A stretch of 59,180 bases of DNA, from positions 1 to 59,180 of the forward strand of contig JARWZU010000035.1 of the NCBI GenBank assembly GCA_029866215.1. The letters are read 5' to 3'. Below, in pieces: positions 29,428-38,598 of this stretch (the first letter of the stretch is position 1; each line of letters begins with the position of its first letter). A program made the position numbers and the translations under genes. The notes beneath the pieces are model-generated. The model was given only the letters and a program-made list of their open reading frames with translations. It had not been told where the DNA came from and made no database searches. This DNA comes from Akkermansiaceae bacterium (GTDB taxonomy: Bacteria > Verrucomicrobiota > Verrucomicrobiia > Verrucomicrobiales > Akkermansiaceae).

Positions 29428-30555
29428 TTAGGGATTTTCAGTGAGCCAAGCATCCATGCCGCCCGCGACGTTTTTAACGTGGGTGAATCCGTGATCTAAC
29501 AAAAAATGCACGGCCTTGGCAGAGCGGCCACCCGCCTTGCAGTGGACCAAGATTTCCTTGTCCTTTGGCAGACTTCCGACGTGCTCTGGCAGCGTTTGTA
29601 ATGGAATCAAGCGTGAGCCTTCGATGTGTGCCACGGCATGTTCCGCCGGCTCACGCACGTCGATGAGGAGCCCGTCGAATGGTTGATTGAGGATGCTACG
29701 AAGTTCAGTAGTGGTGATGGAGTCCATGTTGGCTGGGGTGAGGTTGCAATCGTTAGTCGAGGTGGTTTCAGCGTTGGATACTTGATGAATCTCGGGCCGA
29801 TTGCCACATAGGCGGCATTGGGGGTCGCGGTGGATCTTGAGTGTTCGAAACTCGCTGTTGAGCGCATCATAGCAGGTGAGTTTTCCCAAAGGAATCTGGC
29901 CGATGCCGAGAATCAGCTTGATGGTCTCCATCGCTTGAATCGACCCAATGATCCCCGGCAAAACCCCTAACACCCCAGCCTCGTGGCATGATGGAACGCT
30001 ACCCACAGGCGGCATTTCGGGTAATAAACAGCGATAACATGGTCCGCCGAGGTGCGGCGCAAACACGGCCGTTTGACCTTCAAAGCGATAGATCGCGCCA
30101 TAGACCAACGGCACGCGCTGAAAAAATGCAGTATCGTTTGTTAGAAATCGGGTTGGGAAATTGTCAGAGCCATCTAACAGCACATCATAGCCAGCGGCAA
30201 TCTGCCTCGCGTTTTCAGGAGCGAACCTCACGGGATGAGTCTCGATGACGATGTGAGGATTGACCTCCCGCAGGCGAGAGACCGCGCTCTCGAGCTTCGG
30301 CTTTCCGATCCATGATTCGCCGTGGAGGATTTGCCGCTGGAGGTTTGACGAATCAACATGGTCGGGATCGACCAAACCCAGTTTGCCCACACCGGCTGCG
30401 GCGAGGTAGAGGGCGGCAGGTGAACCGAGAGCACCGGTGCCGATTAACAAGACTGCCGCACCCTTCAACCGAAGTTGGCCAGCCTCACCCACTGCTGGGA
30501 TGAGCAGGTGGCGTGAGTAGCGGAGAAGTTCCGCAGCGGAAAGTCCGTCTGACAT
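29428..30555 (-). CDS. ThiF/MoeB adenylyltransferase fused to a rhodanese domain
   Basis: 375 residues. Residues 1-250 are an E1-like adenylating domain: ELLRYSRHLLIPAVGEAGQ, the nucleotide loop LLIGTGALGSPAALYLAAAG, and two zinc-binding CXXC pairs (CYRCLLPEMPP and CRLCGNRPE). Residues about 272-375 are a rhodanese domain with active-site Cys in ILVHCKAGGRSAKAV. Such fusions (MoeZ/MOCS3-type) adenylate the C-terminus of a ubiquitin-like sulfur carrier (MoaD or ThiS) and then load sulfur on it. No moaD or thiS lies nearby, so molybdopterin or thiamine use cannot be chosen. One polar TCTAACAG word lies within the gene, coding Leu-Leu-Asp. Confidence 0.88.
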   Translation of the reverse strand: MSDGLSAAELLRYSRHLLIPAVGEAGQLRLKGAAVLLIGTGALGSPAALYLAAAGVGKLGLVDPDHVDSSNLQRQILHGESWIGKPKLESAVSRLREVNPHIVIETHPVRFAPENARQIAAGYDVLLDGSDNFPTRFLTNDTAFFQRVPLVYGAIYRFEGQTAVFAPHLGGPCYRCLLPEMPPVGSVPSCHEAGVLGVLPGIIGSIQAMETIKLILGIGQIPLGKLTCYDALNSEFRTLKIHRDPQCRLCGNRPEIHQVSNAETTSTNDCNLTPANMDSITTTELRSILNQPFDGLLIDVREPAEHAVAHIEGSRLIPLQTLPEHVGSLPKDKEILVHCKAGGRSAKAVHFLLDHGFTHVKNVAGGMDAWLTENP

Positions 30556-30633
30556 GGCAAAGCGAGCTTGCAGCGAAATAGCGAGCGATCAAAGGCCGAA
30601 AAGCCAATCGAACAAACAAAGCATTCTGATCCT

Positions 30634-31431
30634 TCAGCGTTGAACCTCGCGCAGTGGGAAAATTGTTACGTCCACGGGCGCCGCGGTGAGGATGGACGCG
30701 GGTGGGTCACTGGGAGGGGAAAATCCATCGAGTCGGAGTGGTTCTGCCGACCACTTGGTGCATCCGCCAGCCGCAATTTGGTACGGCTCATGGTGGACAC
30801 GCCCACAAAATAAACGTCCGTCGCGGTTCGCACAAAAAAGCAAATATCGCTCGACCAGAAACCATTCGAGCGAACCAAGCTCTGCCTGCTGAGTTTCGTT
30901 AGCGACCGTGTATTCAAAGGCGGCGGCCGTCGCACCATGCGATTTTCGATGGCACAAATACTGAATGTGGCCGTTCGTCTGGCTGCGATCCATTACCGCG
31001 TGCTCATAGGGAAGATGAAAGGCACGCCGTGCGATTTCTACCGCAAGCGGTTGGTTGCAACTCAAAGAGAAAAACCAAACTCCAGGATTTCCGAATTCAT
31101 CACGGACGTAAGTGCGGACATTCAATTCCAGGAACCAAGATAGCCATGGCAGTGGCAGCAAGCCAACAGGCCGAACGCGTTGCATCGAAAATGGAACCAC
31201 ACCGATCCATGCATTTCCCTCGTAAGTATCCACATGGAGTCCCGCTGGCAGACGGGCGCGAAGCAATGCAGAATCGATCGGCCAATGAAGGAACAACAGG
31301 TCCGCCCAGCGCTGGCGCATGACGGGCCAGCCGTTAGGCATCTCGCGGGCCGCGAGTCGCTGCTCAAGAGTAGGATGGATCACTGGCACCACGTGAGAAT
31401 GATCGATTGGGCCGGAGACGCCATTCTTCAT
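30634..31431 (-). CDS. DUF2071 (YqjF-like) family protein
   Basis: 265 residues with the DUF2071 opening WADLLFLHWPIDSALLRARL, then DTYEGNAWIGVVPFSMQRVR and LELNVRTYVRDEFGNPGVWF. The family resembles acetoacetate decarboxylase-like beta barrels, but no activity has been established. No signal peptide. It lies two bases downstream of the pckG stop on the same strand, so it may be cotranscribed, although gluconeogenesis gives no clue to its role. The first 30 residues (before AREMPNGWPVMRQRW) could be trimmed by choosing a later start. Confidence 0.8.
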   Translation of the reverse strand: MKNGVSGPIDHSHVVPVIHPTLEQRLAAREMPNGWPVMRQRWADLLFLHWPIDSALLRARLPAGLHVDTYEGNAWIGVVPFSMQRVRPVGLLPLPWLSWFLELNVRTYVRDEFGNPGVWFFSLSCNQPLAVEIARRAFHLPYEHAVMDRSQTNGHIQYLCHRKSHGATAAAFEYTVANETQQAELGSLEWFLVERYLLFCANRDGRLFCGRVHHEPYQIAAGGCTKWSAEPLRLDGFSPPSDPPASILTAAPVDVTIFPLREVQR

Positions 31432-31432
31432 T

Positions 31433-33274
31433 TCACGAGAGTCTTGCGGCCAATAGCTCCCGCTGGAAAATCAACTCCTTGGGTAAGTCGTCATAGAGGT
31501 CGATGAAAAGTTCGCCCTGGCTCACCAGTTCGGCCTTCCACTCGGCACGATTGAAGGCCATGACCTTGTCGTAATCCTCGCGAGTGAAACCCTCAAGTCC
31601 CTCGATATTGAAATCCTCGAAGGCTGGGGTCCAACCGATTTGCGTCTCATAACCCGCCGCACTTCCATGACAACGTTTCACAATCCACTCGAGAACCCGC
31701 ATATTTTCACCGTACCCGGGCCACAAGAATTTCCCGTCTTCGCTCTTCCGGAACCAATTGACATGAAAGAAGCGCGGAAGGTTGGTGATGTAGCGACGCA
31801 TTTCTAACCAATGCCCAAAGTAAGCACCCATGTTATATCCACAAAATGGCAGCATCGCCATCGGGTCACGACGGACCTTGCCGATGATGCCAGCGGCAGC
31901 GGCGGTCATCTCTGATCCCATGGTGGCTCCTACATAAACTCCGTGGCTCCAGTTGAATGCCTGATAGATGAGAGGCATGGTCGTCGGTCGACGCCCACCA
32001 AATACGATCGCGTCGATCGGAACCCCCTCGGGATTTTGCCATTCGGGATCGATGGTCGGGCACTGCACTGCAGGTGCGGTAAAGCGTGCGTTGGCATGCG
32101 CAGCAGTGCGCCCACAATCTGGCGTCCAGTCTTGGCCCGTCCAGTCGATGAGATGTGTAGGTGCATCAGGAGTCATCCCTTCCCACCAGACATCTCCATC
32201 ATCGGTGAGCCCCACATTGGTGAAAATCGTGTTTTCCTTCATCGACTCCATCGCGATCGGATTGGTCTCGTATGCGGTGCCGGGGGCGACACCGAAGAAG
32301 CCGGTTTCTGGATTGATCGCATGGAGTTTGCCATCCCCATGAGGCCAAAGCCATGCGATGTCGTCGCCCACGATGGAGGTTTTCCATCCTGCATCAAGAT
32401 AGGCCTTTGGCGGGATCAACATGGCGAGATTGGTTTTACCGCAAGCCGATGGAAATGCGGCAGTGATATAGGTTCGGGTACCGTCGGGCGCATGGATTCC
32501 AACAATCAACATGTGCTCCGCCATCCAGCGGTGTTCGCGGGCGATGTTCGAAGCGATGCGCAGCGCGAGACATTTTTTTCCTAACAGCGCGTTACCGCCA
32601 TAGCCGGACCCATAGGACATGATCTCACGAGTCTCGGGAAAATGAACGATGTACTTGTCATCGTTGCAGGGCCAGCTGGTATCGGGGGCGCCCTCCTCGA
32701 GTGGCGCACCCACGGAGTGGAGGCAGGGAATGAACTGCCCATGGCCATCACGTTTTTTGGCGCTGACACCGCTCGCCTCGTCTTCAAGTTGCTTGAGGAC
32801 CCTCGCTCCCATGTGGCACATGATCCGCATATTCACCACCACGTACGGACTATCAGAAATCTCTACTCCGATCTTCGCCAACGGGGAGTCCACTGGGCCC
32901 ATGCAGAATGGAATGATATACATTGTCCGGCCCTTCATCGACCCTTTGAATTTGCCTATCAGCAGAGAGCGCATTTCAACCGGGTCGGCCCAGCGGTTCG
33001 TTGAACCCGCTTGATCCGGGCGCTTCGAGCAAATGAACGTGCGCTCCTCGACTCGGGCCACATCCGATGGAGTCGAACGCGCAAGGAAGGAATTCGGACG
33101 CTTGGCGGGATTCAGCCGAGTGAAAGTGCCGCGCTCAACCATCAATGTGGTCAGCCGATCCCACTCCTCCTGCGACCCATCACACCACTCAATCGCGTCG
33201 GGCGTACAAAGAGCTGCAATTTCATTCACCCACTTGAGTAGGGGCGCGTGGGTTGTGTAATTAGAAGCAATCAT
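31433..33274 (-). CDS. pckG: Phosphoenolpyruvate carboxykinase (GTP)
   Basis: 613 residues, the normal length for the GTP-dependent enzyme that interconverts oxaloacetate and phosphoenolpyruvate at the entry to gluconeogenesis. The P-loop and reactive cysteine are in [18 protein letters not shown]. The kinase-2 region is [15 protein letters not shown], and metal and substrate residues lie in [40 protein letters not shown] and [16 protein letters not shown] also match the family. The 98 bases upstream are strikingly AT-rich and should hold its promoter. One TCTAACAG word lies there, at 33355. Confidence 0.96.
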   Translation of the reverse strand: MIASNYTTHAPLLKWVNEIAALCTPDAIEWCDGSQEEWDRLTTLMVERGTFTRLNPAKRPNSFLARSTPSDVARVEERTFICSKRPDQAGSTNRWADPVEMRSLLIGKFKGSMKGRTMYIIPFCMGPVDSPLAKIGVEISDSPYVVVNMRIMCHMGARVLKQLEDEASGVSAKKRDGHGQFIPCLHSVGAPLEEGAPDTSWPCNDDKYIVHFPETREIMSYGSGYGGNALLGKKCLALRIASNIAREHRWMAEHMLIVGIHAPDGTRTYITAAFPSACGKTNLAMLIPPKAYLDAGWKTSIVGDDIAWLWPHGDGKLHAINPETGFFGVAPGTAYETNPIAMESMKENTIFTNVGLTDDGDVWWEGMTPDAPTHLIDWTGQDWTPDCGRTAAHANARFTAPAVQCPTIDPEWQNPEGVPIDAIVFGGRRPTTMPLIYQAFNWSHGVYVGATMGSEMTAAAAGIIGKVRRDPMAMLPFCGYNMGAYFGHWLEMRRYITNLPRFFHVNWFRKSEDGKFLWPGYGENMRVLEWIVKRCHGSAAGYETQIGWTPAFEDFNIEGLEGFTREDYDKVMAFNRAEWKAELVSQGELFIDLYDDLPKELIFQRELLAARLS

Positions 33275-33372
33275 CAGTATTTATTGAACCAAAGATGTGC
33301 CAGTTTAGCAATTCATTGATGTAATAAAATTAACGCCTTTTGTAACTCCAGAAATCTAACAGAACCAAATCA
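33275..33372 (-). promoter_or_regulatory. AT-rich promoter region of pckG
   Basis: This 98-base gap between the addA-like stop and the pckG start is much richer in A/T than its surroundings. No exact -35/-10 pair can be fixed. A TGGCAC-N5-TGG element on the minus strand resembles a sigma-54 promoter but lacks the GC of the -12 box. The shared word TCTAACAG occurs at 33355-33362. Confidence 0.4.
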
Positions 33373-36300
33373 TCAGTTGACCAAGATGCTCTGCCTGAAG
33401 CGCGTTGAGAGTAAGATGCATGCTACCTCAGCATCAGGGTAGGCGATTTGCATCACTTGCTGGTAGGCAAGCATTTGTTGCGAATAACGCTCCACAAGCG
33501 CTTCAATCCGCTCGACGCCATCCGTTTTGTAATCAATCACCTCAACCCGCCTCACTAGCCCCGCCCCGTCGCGGTGCAAGTGAAGCCGATCAATCACTCC
33601 GCTTAGCCAAGCGTTGTCGACGATCGCGTCGATCGGCTGCTCACAGAAAAGCTCCACTGCCTTTCCATTTCGCAGGAAAAGCTCGCGCAGGCTTGGTGTC
33701 TCTAACAACTCTCCGACCAGTCGACCGGCATCGTTTCTCGGAAGCGTTGGCGTCACCTCATCCACCCAGCCGACTTGCTCGAACGCGGCGTGAACCTCAC
33801 TGCCAAATTTCATGCCACTTCCAGAGTGAATGACTGCCGTGGCCGCGCTTTTTTTCAAGCCGCTCGGCGTTTTCCGCTCTCGGCGACACATGCCCTGGGT
33901 GAGCCCTAGGTCGCTGGATGCAAAATCGGGGGACTTCGCTTGCTCAACGAGATCCACCCAGTCTGGCCGACCCATTTGATAGAAATAATCCGTCTGACTT
34001 TTGCTACCAATCGATGCGAGCAGCCAATTCGATAGCGTTGGCTTGTCGGTATTTTTTGTTTTGCTGGGAGCCTCCAGCAAAATATAAAGGCCACGCTTCG
34101 CCCGAGTGATTGCCACGTAAAGCATGCAGATTGCCTCGTAGCGCTGGGTCATCGCCCAGCGTGACTCCGCCTGAACCATCTCTGGGATTAATTCCCTCGC
34201 CCATTTCGGCGGTGTCTGGCTGATCCACTCGGCGTGTTCTGCTACCTCAAATTTTTGAGCCTGCGGAATTTCTTCGTCGGGGACATCTGGTAAAACAACG
34301 ATGTCGAATCCAAGTCCCTTCGACTTGTGGATCGTCATGACTTGAACGGCAGCCCTCCCTGGGCTTTGTGAAACTTCAAGGTTTGCGATCCAATCTGCCG
34401 CTTGCTGAGCTGTTGCCCCCCCTTGAGCGTCGAGCTTCGCCAAGGCCGCCATGATGTCACCCGCACGCCTGCGGCCAAAATCTGACCAATCCATCCAAAC
34501 TTCACGGATCACCACCTCCACCATTCCCGCAAAGCCGATGGTTGCAGCAGTTTCTAACAGTCGCTCCCATGTTTGCTGCCACGCCTCGCCAAATTTCGCG
34601 GTAAGCACCTGCCCGATCGGTGACATCTCGATCACTTTTTTGGCAAAGGCATCGGACGGATCGGCCAACCACTTGAGGAGATGGGCCAACGCGACGCCTA
34701 CCGGATTGTCCCTACTTGGCTGACGCGCCCCTTCTTCGATCACGTCGAATCCCTTTTCCCGCAGATGATCGGCGACCTTGCGCATTGTGGCATTGGTTCG
34801 CAGCAGCACGCCACAGGTATGATTTTTCTCACCCACTCCCAGTTCGTTCAGCAGCTCACCGAGTCGCTCCAAGCGTTCGTCGATCTTTCCCTCGATGATC
34901 TCAACCCGCGCCTCGCCGCGCCTGTCGGGTTCCGCCAATCGCCTGGCAGACGTGTGCTGCTTCCACTCCCATTTTGGGGCCGTCTCGCCAAAAAATTGGC
35001 CCACCGCTACTGGGTCGCCACAAACGGAGTTCACCAATTCTAGGACCTCGGGGCACGAGCGCCACGAGTCCGCCATTTCTTCTCTGGCCAAGCCGTCGCC
35101 GTAGTTCTCGATGACCTCGTCAAACAACCGAACATCTCCGCCACGCCAGCCATAAATCGCTTGTTTGCGATCTCCTACAATGAAAACGGTGCGCTCATCG
35201 CTTGAAAATGCCTCATCGACGAGCGGCGACAAGCCGGTCCAATCGCTTCGGCTGGTATCTTGAAATTCATCTAACAGCCAATGGTCGTAGCGTGCATCCA
35301 GCCGGAAATCAATGGCCTCTCTCGTGAGCCGATCCTCTTCGTTATCGCGCCATCTGCCCATGAGATGCTTGATGTCGTCAAACCCAAGCAGTCCCCTGCT
35401 GCGAAGCTCCGATTCGCAACGTTCGTCATAGATCGAGATGATCTCCCACACTGCGCGCGTCCGCTGCAAGGCCGCTGCCATCTCACAACGAGCTGCTAGC
35501 AAAATCATTTCCCGAAGCGCATCACCCGAGGGACCACCGAAAACAAATTCTTTGTAATACTTTAGTTCAAGGGGGCCGATGGGACCATCCACTTCGGATA
35601 GAATAGTTTGGAGTAAACTCTTTGCTTCTCCTAGGCTGCCGCTACCAATGGTGTGTTGTGCGATGGTGTTGATCGCTTCCTCCAATGCATCCCGCTGCCT
35701 TTTTTCGGTATAGGTAATACCGTCGAGGCCAAGCATGACTTGGGCCATTAGCCCGAATTTTCTCGCCTCCCAATCCGCAATGTCCACGCCCGCGAGGTAG
35801 GCAGGCCCCCAATTCGACTGGCGTGTATTCCTGAAAATCCCCTGCCAAATCCGCACAAATTTCCGCAGGCTTTCAATCACCCCTTGGTGCTCCTTGCCCA
35901 TGGATGCACGGCGGAAGGCATATAAAAATTCATCAGCACCTCCATCGTCGATCGCCTCACTAAGAATGTTGGTGAGGATCTCATTTGTTGCCGCAGCTGC
36001 CCTAGGACCCTCTAACAGATCAAATTTTCCGCCCGTCACGCCAAACTCGTATTGGAACCCGCGAACCATTTTGGAGAAAAAGCCGTCCATGGTTCCGAGC
36101 ATCATGTTCGGCAGGGCTTGAACCACTCGCTCGAGGGACTCACTAAAATCGGCGTTGGGCTGTTGGATGGCCCTGCGAAGTTCATCGGCTTTTCCAGCGT
36201 CCTTGGCAGCCTTTGCCAGCTTGATCAACACCGAGTCAGAGAATTCGCCTGCAGCTTTGCGGGTGAAGGTAAGGGCGACGATTCTCGCGGGATCTTCACC

Positions 36301-36444
36301 ACGCACCACGAGATGGATGATTCGGTTCGCAAGTTGGAATGTCTTACCCGATCCGGCAGAAGCTAAAATGAGTAGGTTGGGTTCACCGATGTTGAGCTGC
36401 TTTTCGAGCACGGCGGTTGGGCTGGCATTTTCGGTGATATCCAT
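33373..36444 (-). CDS. AddA-like UvrD/RecB-family helicase-nuclease
   Basis: 1023 residues. Walker A is ILASAGSGKTFQLANRI (GSGKT at 31-35). Motif Ia is VALTFTRKAAGEF, motif II is WLLDEFQDTSRSDW (about 389-402), and motif V is VMTIHKSKGLGFDIVVLP (about 703). The C-terminal 150 residues carry a RecB-type nuclease core: FGSEVHAAFEQVGW, then VIDYKTDG (about 965) with the catalytic Asp and Lys. AddA/RecB proteins process double-strand breaks with a partner (AddB or RecC) that is not in this window. It may be an unusual single-subunit form or have its partner elsewhere. The gene contains three TCTAACAG words, all antisense to its mRNA and coding Leu-Leu-Asp/Glu. Confidence 0.88.
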   Translation of the reverse strand: MDITENASPTAVLEKQLNIGEPNLLILASAGSGKTFQLANRIIHLVVRGEDPARIVALTFTRKAAGEFSDSVLIKLAKAAKDAGKADELRRAIQQPNADFSESLERVVQALPNMMLGTMDGFFSKMVRGFQYEFGVTGGKFDLLEGPRAAAATNEILTNILSEAIDDGGADEFLYAFRRASMGKEHQGVIESLRKFVRIWQGIFRNTRQSNWGPAYLAGVDIADWEARKFGLMAQVMLGLDGITYTEKRQRDALEEAINTIAQHTIGSGSLGEAKSLLQTILSEVDGPIGPLELKYYKEFVFGGPSGDALREMILLAARCEMAAALQRTRAVWEIISIYDERCESELRSRGLLGFDDIKHLMGRWRDNEEDRLTREAIDFRLDARYDHWLLDEFQDTSRSDWTGLSPLVDEAFSSDERTVFIVGDRKQAIYGWRGGDVRLFDEVIENYGDGLAREEMADSWRSCPEVLELVNSVCGDPVAVGQFFGETAPKWEWKQHTSARRLAEPDRRGEARVEIIEGKIDERLERLGELLNELGVGEKNHTCGVLLRTNATMRKVADHLREKGFDVIEEGARQPSRDNPVGVALAHLLKWLADPSDAFAKKVIEMSPIGQVLTAKFGEAWQQTWERLLETAATIGFAGMVEVVIREVWMDWSDFGRRRAGDIMAALAKLDAQGGATAQQAADWIANLEVSQSPGRAAVQVMTIHKSKGLGFDIVVLPDVPDEEIPQAQKFEVAEHAEWISQTPPKWARELIPEMVQAESRWAMTQRYEAICMLYVAITRAKRGLYILLEAPSKTKNTDKPTLSNWLLASIGSKSQTDYFYQMGRPDWVDLVEQAKSPDFASSDLGLTQGMCRRERKTPSGLKKSAATAVIHSGSGMKFGSEVHAAFEQVGWVDEVTPTLPRNDAGRLVGELLETPSLRELFLRNGKAVELFCEQPIDAIVDNAWLSGVIDRLHLHRDGAGLVRRVEVIDYKTDGVERIEALVERYSQQMLAYQQVMQIAYPDAEVACILLSTRFRQSILVN

Positions 36445-36565
36445 CGCTGGGAAGAAACTAGGCAGATCTTTGTCATTTCGGAATTCCGAAAATCAGAATT
36501 TGCGCATTACCAGCGATGCAATTCGCTTGGTGTTCCGCAAAAGCGGCTGCTAGCATGTGGACCAC

Positions 36566-37456
36566 ATGACTAATTGCGACGAGATCGCTTTTTTCGCGTT
36601 TCAAGCTACGGAGAAAAATGCCTCTGAGAGGACCTTGGCGAATTATCATGATGCCTTGGCCGCCTATCAGACCTGGCGCGGCGATCACTTCACTGGCTGG
36701 CGGGAGGCGGTTCCGGATGATTTCCGGGATTACCTGTTTGCCCTGATGAAGCAGGGATTCAAGAGGGCGACCATTCGCCTAAGGTTTGCGGCGTTGCGTT
36801 CGTTCTATCGATTTCTGGTACTTCGCCAAGGGTTAGCGCACAGCCCAGTTGCGGTCGTTCGCTTGCCGAAGCCCGAGCGCAGTTTGCCGGTGATACTCAG
36901 CATCTCGCAGGTCGATGAACTGCTAGGCATGCCATTGCGCGGAGAGGTGGATCCCAAAACTCCGCCGTGGTTGCCACTACGCGATGCAGCGATCCTTGAG
37001 CTATTTTATTCCTGCGGGCTTCGGATCTCCGAATTGCTGGCATTGGATGTGAAACACCTCGATTTCATCGGTGAGACGGTGCGGGTCTCTGGAAAGGGCT
37101 CCAAGGAGCGCATCGTCCCGGTCGGCGGACCTGCGATCAACGCCATCCAGCGATACCGCCAAGCCGCTGCGGTTGCATCTGGGCCATTGTTTCTTAGCAC
37201 CCGCCAACGGCGTATCACCCAGCAAGCGGTCGACCAGCTATTAAAGAAGTACTTGAAGCGTAGTAGCATTCCCTTCGCGATTAGCCCGCACAAGCTTCGC
37301 CATAGCTTCGCAACCCATCTTCTCGATGCCGGGGCTGATCTTCGCAGCGTTCAGGCGTTACTTGGGCATGCCTCTCTTTCAACCACCCAAATTTACACTC
37401 ACGTGACGAAGGAGCGACTCAAGCAGGCCTACGATACCGCCCATCCACGAGCTTGA
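36566..37456 (+). CDS. xerC: Tyrosine recombinase, XerC/XerD type
   Basis: About 296 residues from the ATG at 36566; a GTG three codons upstream (36557) is also possible. The N-terminal SAM-like core-binding domain (SERTLANYHDALAAYQTWRG) precedes the catalytic domain. Active-site residues are R153 (GLRISE), K177 (GKGSKER), H242 and R245 (HKLRHSFATH), H268 (LLGHASLSTTQIY) and nucleophile Y277. Xer recombinases resolve chromosome dimers at dif next to the terminus. No dif-like site was found in the window, so a replication-related location cannot be inferred. The choice between XerC and XerD is not certain. The stop overlaps a TTG of the next frame. Confidence 0.9.
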   Translation: MTNCDEIAFFAFQATEKNASERTLANYHDALAAYQTWRGDHFTGWREAVPDDFRDYLFALMKQGFKRATIRLRFAALRSFYRFLVLRQGLAHSPVAVVRLPKPERSLPVILSISQVDELLGMPLRGEVDPKTPPWLPLRDAAILELFYSCGLRISELLALDVKHLDFIGETVRVSGKGSKERIVPVGGPAINAIQRYRQAAAVASGPLFLSTRQRRITQQAVDQLLKKYLKRSSIPFAISPHKLRHSFATHLLDAGADLRSVQALLGHASLSTTQIYTHVTKERLKQAYDTAHPRA

Positions 37457-37476
37457 AAAACATCGTCGATCTACTC

Positions 37477-38178
37477 ATGAAGGTGCTGTCGGCGATGACT
37501 GTAAGTTTCCTATCAGCATGCTCGACTCAGGTGCCCATGCCGTCACGCCACCGTGGGTTCGACTCTAAGGGTGAGCTCGCGGCGAAAGTTGAAGCACGGA
37601 ATGAGTTACGGGTCCTTTTTGTTGGAAATAGCTATAGTTTTGGCGCGCCGAGGGAATTTGCAAAGTTGGCTTCCAAACGGGGTCATCGAGTGCACGTGGA
37701 TCAATCGACCTTCAGTGGCTGGACGCTCCAACGTCATGCCGCGTTCGAAGGGACTCGCCAGATCATTCGCAATGGTAATTGGGATGTTGTGGTTTTCCAA
37801 GAGTTCAGCGAGATTCCCGCGTTGCCGCTGAGTCGATGTGCTGCGCAAATGTTTTCACCACTGCGAGAGCTAGTGAACGATGCTCGGAACCACGGAGCAA
37901 TTTCAGTACTCTATCAGACGTGGGGGCACCGCGATGGGGCCAAAAACCTGCTAGGCGATGACTTTCATGCCATGACTCAGCGGGTCCGAGCGAATTACCA
38001 AGCCGCGTCAGAAAATGCGGGCGGCCTTATCGTGCTTCCTGTGGGCGATGCGTGGGAGCGTGAATTTTTCGAGGGTCGCGGAAGGATGTTGTTTCTAGCA
38101 GACGGCAGCCACCCGAGTGGGGCAGGCAACCGTCTAACAGCATCAGTGTTTGTGGATTCTCTTTTCGGGAAACCATAA
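37477..38178 (+). CDS. SGNH-hydrolase-like lipoprotein
   Basis: About 233 residues. The ATG at 37477 gives MKVLSAMTVSFLSACST, a lipoprotein signal with lipobox FLSAC. A TTG at 37453, overlapping the xerC stop, would add eight residues. The mature domain opens with ELRVLFVGNSYSFG, in which GNSYS takes the place of the GDS block. WDVVVFQEFSEIP is the second block and LADGSHPSGAGNRL the DXXH block with the catalytic Asp and His. This is the SGNH esterase/lipase pattern, but the substrate is unknown. It is probably cotranscribed with xerC. A TCTAACAG word lies at 38133. Confidence 0.78.
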   Translation: MKVLSAMTVSFLSACSTQVPMPSRHRGFDSKGELAAKVEARNELRVLFVGNSYSFGAPREFAKLASKRGHRVHVDQSTFSGWTLQRHAAFEGTRQIIRNGNWDVVVFQEFSEIPALPLSRCAAQMFSPLRELVNDARNHGAISVLYQTWGHRDGAKNLLGDDFHAMTQRVRANYQAASENAGGLIVLPVGDAWEREFFEGRGRMLFLADGSHPSGAGNRLTASVFVDSLFGKP

Positions 38179-38201
38179 ATCACTCGTAAGATTGACCCTT
38201 G

Positions 38202-38561
38202 TTAAGGGATTCTAAAAATTTTCTGATTGGCTGGATCGCGGGCGAGTTGGCCTGACTTGAACCCTGTCACATCGATGAGGCGAAATGGCTCGAAGGGACT
38301 GCGCACTTGATCTGGCTGATCCGTGCGCTGGGCGGTTGGGTAACCTTGGACTGCGGGGGGCACTGGTGGCGCTGGAGGTAAAATGGGTGGCGGCACGACC
38401 ACACTTGAGGGGGTTTCTTCGAACAAGTACCCCGTCGACAATGTATCGACGTCCGAGACCTGCTGAGTGTAGTGACGTCTGGCGGGAGGCAAGTCAGGGG
38501 CACTGCATGAGGCCATGAAAGCGAAAGCAACTCCAGCGGTTAAGATAGCACGATGATACAT
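38202..38561 (-). CDS. Proline-rich putative lipoprotein
   Basis: 119 residues. The signal ILTAGVAFAFMASCSAP has a lipobox-like MASC. The mature part is largely disordered, with a Pro/Val run (VVVPPPILPPAPPVPPAV) and a short conserved-looking end (RSPFEPFRLIDVTGFKSGQL, then ARDPANQKIFRIP). That ending resembles Verrucomicrobial lipoproteins that close with a structural tag. No family is recognised and the role is unknown. It converges with the SGNH gene and lies downstream of the squalene synthase gene on the same strand. Confidence 0.6.
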   Translation of the reverse strand: MYHRAILTAGVAFAFMASCSAPDLPPARRHYTQQVSDVDTLSTGYLFEETPSSVVVPPPILPPAPPVPPAVQGYPTAQRTDQPDQVRSPFEPFRLIDVTGFKSGQLARDPANQKIFRIP

Positions 38562-38598
38562 GGGCGCAAATTGAGGGGCTCATTTAACCCTACCCGAT

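Noticed and set aside
33275-33372. Sigma-54 promoter for pckG
   Set aside because: TGGCAC is present but the -12 element reads TGG rather than the required TTGC.
36566-37456. Integrase of a mobile element rather than housekeeping Xer
   Set aside because: Length, motif spacing and chromosomal-type neighbours match XerC/XerD; no attachment-site repeats or cargo genes are visible.
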